Part shown: piece after piece, positions 63,414-64,000 of the stretch | How the letters are laid out: every line of letters starts with the position of its first letter | How positions within the stretch are numbered: the stretch's first letter is position 1 | Notes under the pieces: generated by a model | What the model was told of the DNA's origin: nothing | Seen by the model: only the letters and a program-made list of their open reading frames with translations | Database searches by the model: none | Made by a program: the position numbers and the translations under genes | Assembly (NCBI RefSeq): GCF_000230695.2 | Contig: NC_020541.1 | Location: 2,170,001-2,234,000 of the forward strand | Reading direction: 5' to 3' | Origin: Rhodanobacter denitrificans | Lineage (GTDB): Bacteria; Pseudomonadota; Gammaproteobacteria; Xanthomonadales; Rhodanobacteraceae | DNA: 64,000 nt

Positions 63414-64000
63414 ATGAACCCAATGAGAGTTTCGACCTGATCGTGATCGGGGCCGGTACCGGCGGTACGGGCGTCGCCCGCATGGCTGCGGCGGCAGGCT
63501 GGAAGGTCGCCGTGGTCGATAGCTTGCCTTATGGCGGTACGTGCGCCTTACGCGGGTGTGACCCCAAAAAAATGCTGATCGCCGTGACCGAGGGCGTCGA
63601 CTGGGCGCGCAACTTGAAAGGCAAGGGGCTTCGGGCGCAAACCGCTGTCGATTGGCCCGACATGATCGCTTTCAAGCGCAGCTTTACCGACCTCATGTCA
63701 GGTCGGATCGAAGCCGGGATGCAGCGGGCCGGTGTCGTTCCCCTGCATGGCCAGGCCCGCTTCACCGGACCAAACACGATTGAAGTGAATGGCGAACTCC
63801 TGACCGCTCGGCATTTTCACCTTGCCACCGGCGCCCGGCCGATGACCTTGAATATCCCGGGCGAAAACCTGCTGATCACCAGCACCGACTTCCTCGAATT
63901 GCCGGAGCGGCCGGACAGGGTCGTCTTCGTCGGCGGCGGATTCATCGCGATGGAATTTGCCCACATCTGCAAACGCGCCGGCTCAAGGGACGTCACGGTA
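63414..64000 (+). CDS. FAD-dependent disulfide reductase family, partial and apparently frameshifted at its start
   Basis: Runs off the window. From ~63427 the frame reads E-S-F-D-L-I-V-I-G-A-G-T-G-G-T-G (FAD-binding), then the redox-active G-T-C-A-L-R-G-C-D-P-K-K, and later G-G-G-F-I-A-M-E-F (NAD(P) domain). It is a glutathione-reductase-type enzyme, related to but distinct from MerA. The natural start ATG 63414 (AGGAG six bases upstream) is in another frame that stops after eight codons. One extra base within CCCAAT would join it to the coding frame, so a frameshift mutation or sequencing error is likely. Confidence 0.7.

Overview
This 64-kb window is a mosaic of GC-rich proteobacterial accessory DNA. 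The gene content (a Tn21-like merTPCADE order, HME-type RND efflux, ArnT/GtrA-type envelope genes, three Tn3-family transposase genes, KfrA-like and tyrosine-integrase backbone genes) fits a plasmid or genomic island of a gammaproteobacterium. I suspect Lysobacterales/Rhodanobacteraceae, but no 16S, tRNA or housekeeping gene is present to prove it. I see no CRISPR array and no RNA gene.

Layout. (1) 1-13.9 kb is plasmid/ICE-like backbone of mostly unnamed genes. It holds a proline-rich partial ORF, small cysteine-rich proteins, a hemerythrin protein, a lipoprotein and a RES toxin with an MbcA/ParS/Xre-type antitoxin. A tightly overlapping six-gene minus-strand operon ends in a tyrosine integrase. 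Divergent from it lie a KfrA-like coiled-coil protein and a membrane-anchored PIN-domain protein. (2) 13.9-36.9 kb contains two related Tn3-family transposase genes in the same orientation (the second with an overlapping tyrosine recombinase) that bracket an envelope/efflux cargo. The cargo is a GT2 glycosyltransferase, two ArnT-like glycosyltransferases, GtrA, a GT9 heptosyltransferase-like enzyme, a complete RND tripartite pump, a two-component system with a degenerate kinase, and an MFS carrier. (3) 37-43.4 kb carries a PagL-like lipid A deacylase, a patatin-like phospholipase and a GAF-EAL phosphodiesterase in one operon-like run, followed by a universal stress protein and a DHA2 drug exporter divergent from a MarR/winged-helix-type regulator. 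(4) 43.5-51.8 kb is a head-to-head fusion of two 5'-truncated export operons, yhiI-rbbA-yhhJ-like on minus and FUSC-DUF1656-HlyD-NodT on plus. The NodT gene is itself cut by an IS1071-like Tn3-family element (51.8-55.6 kb).

(5) 55.6-64 kb is a mercury-resistance island and the most interesting part. MerR (minus strand) faces a MerR-type promoter, and two more promoters of the same build (19-bp spacer, dyad centred in the spacer) lie within 3.2 kb. The first drives an unrecognised 197-aa cysteine-containing protein and a Bfd-like [2Fe-2S] protein. The second drives a bufferin-type RiPP operon: a DUF2282 precursor, a DUF692/MNIO enzyme and a DUF2063 partner. The third drives merT-merP-merC, a 33-aa single-helix peptide ending in Cys-Cys, merA, merD, merE, a truncated globin and the start of a flavoprotein disulfide reductase. 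The inference is that a metal-binding modified-peptide system has been recruited into a mercury regulon. That is a hypothesis based on operator architecture, not a demonstrated function.
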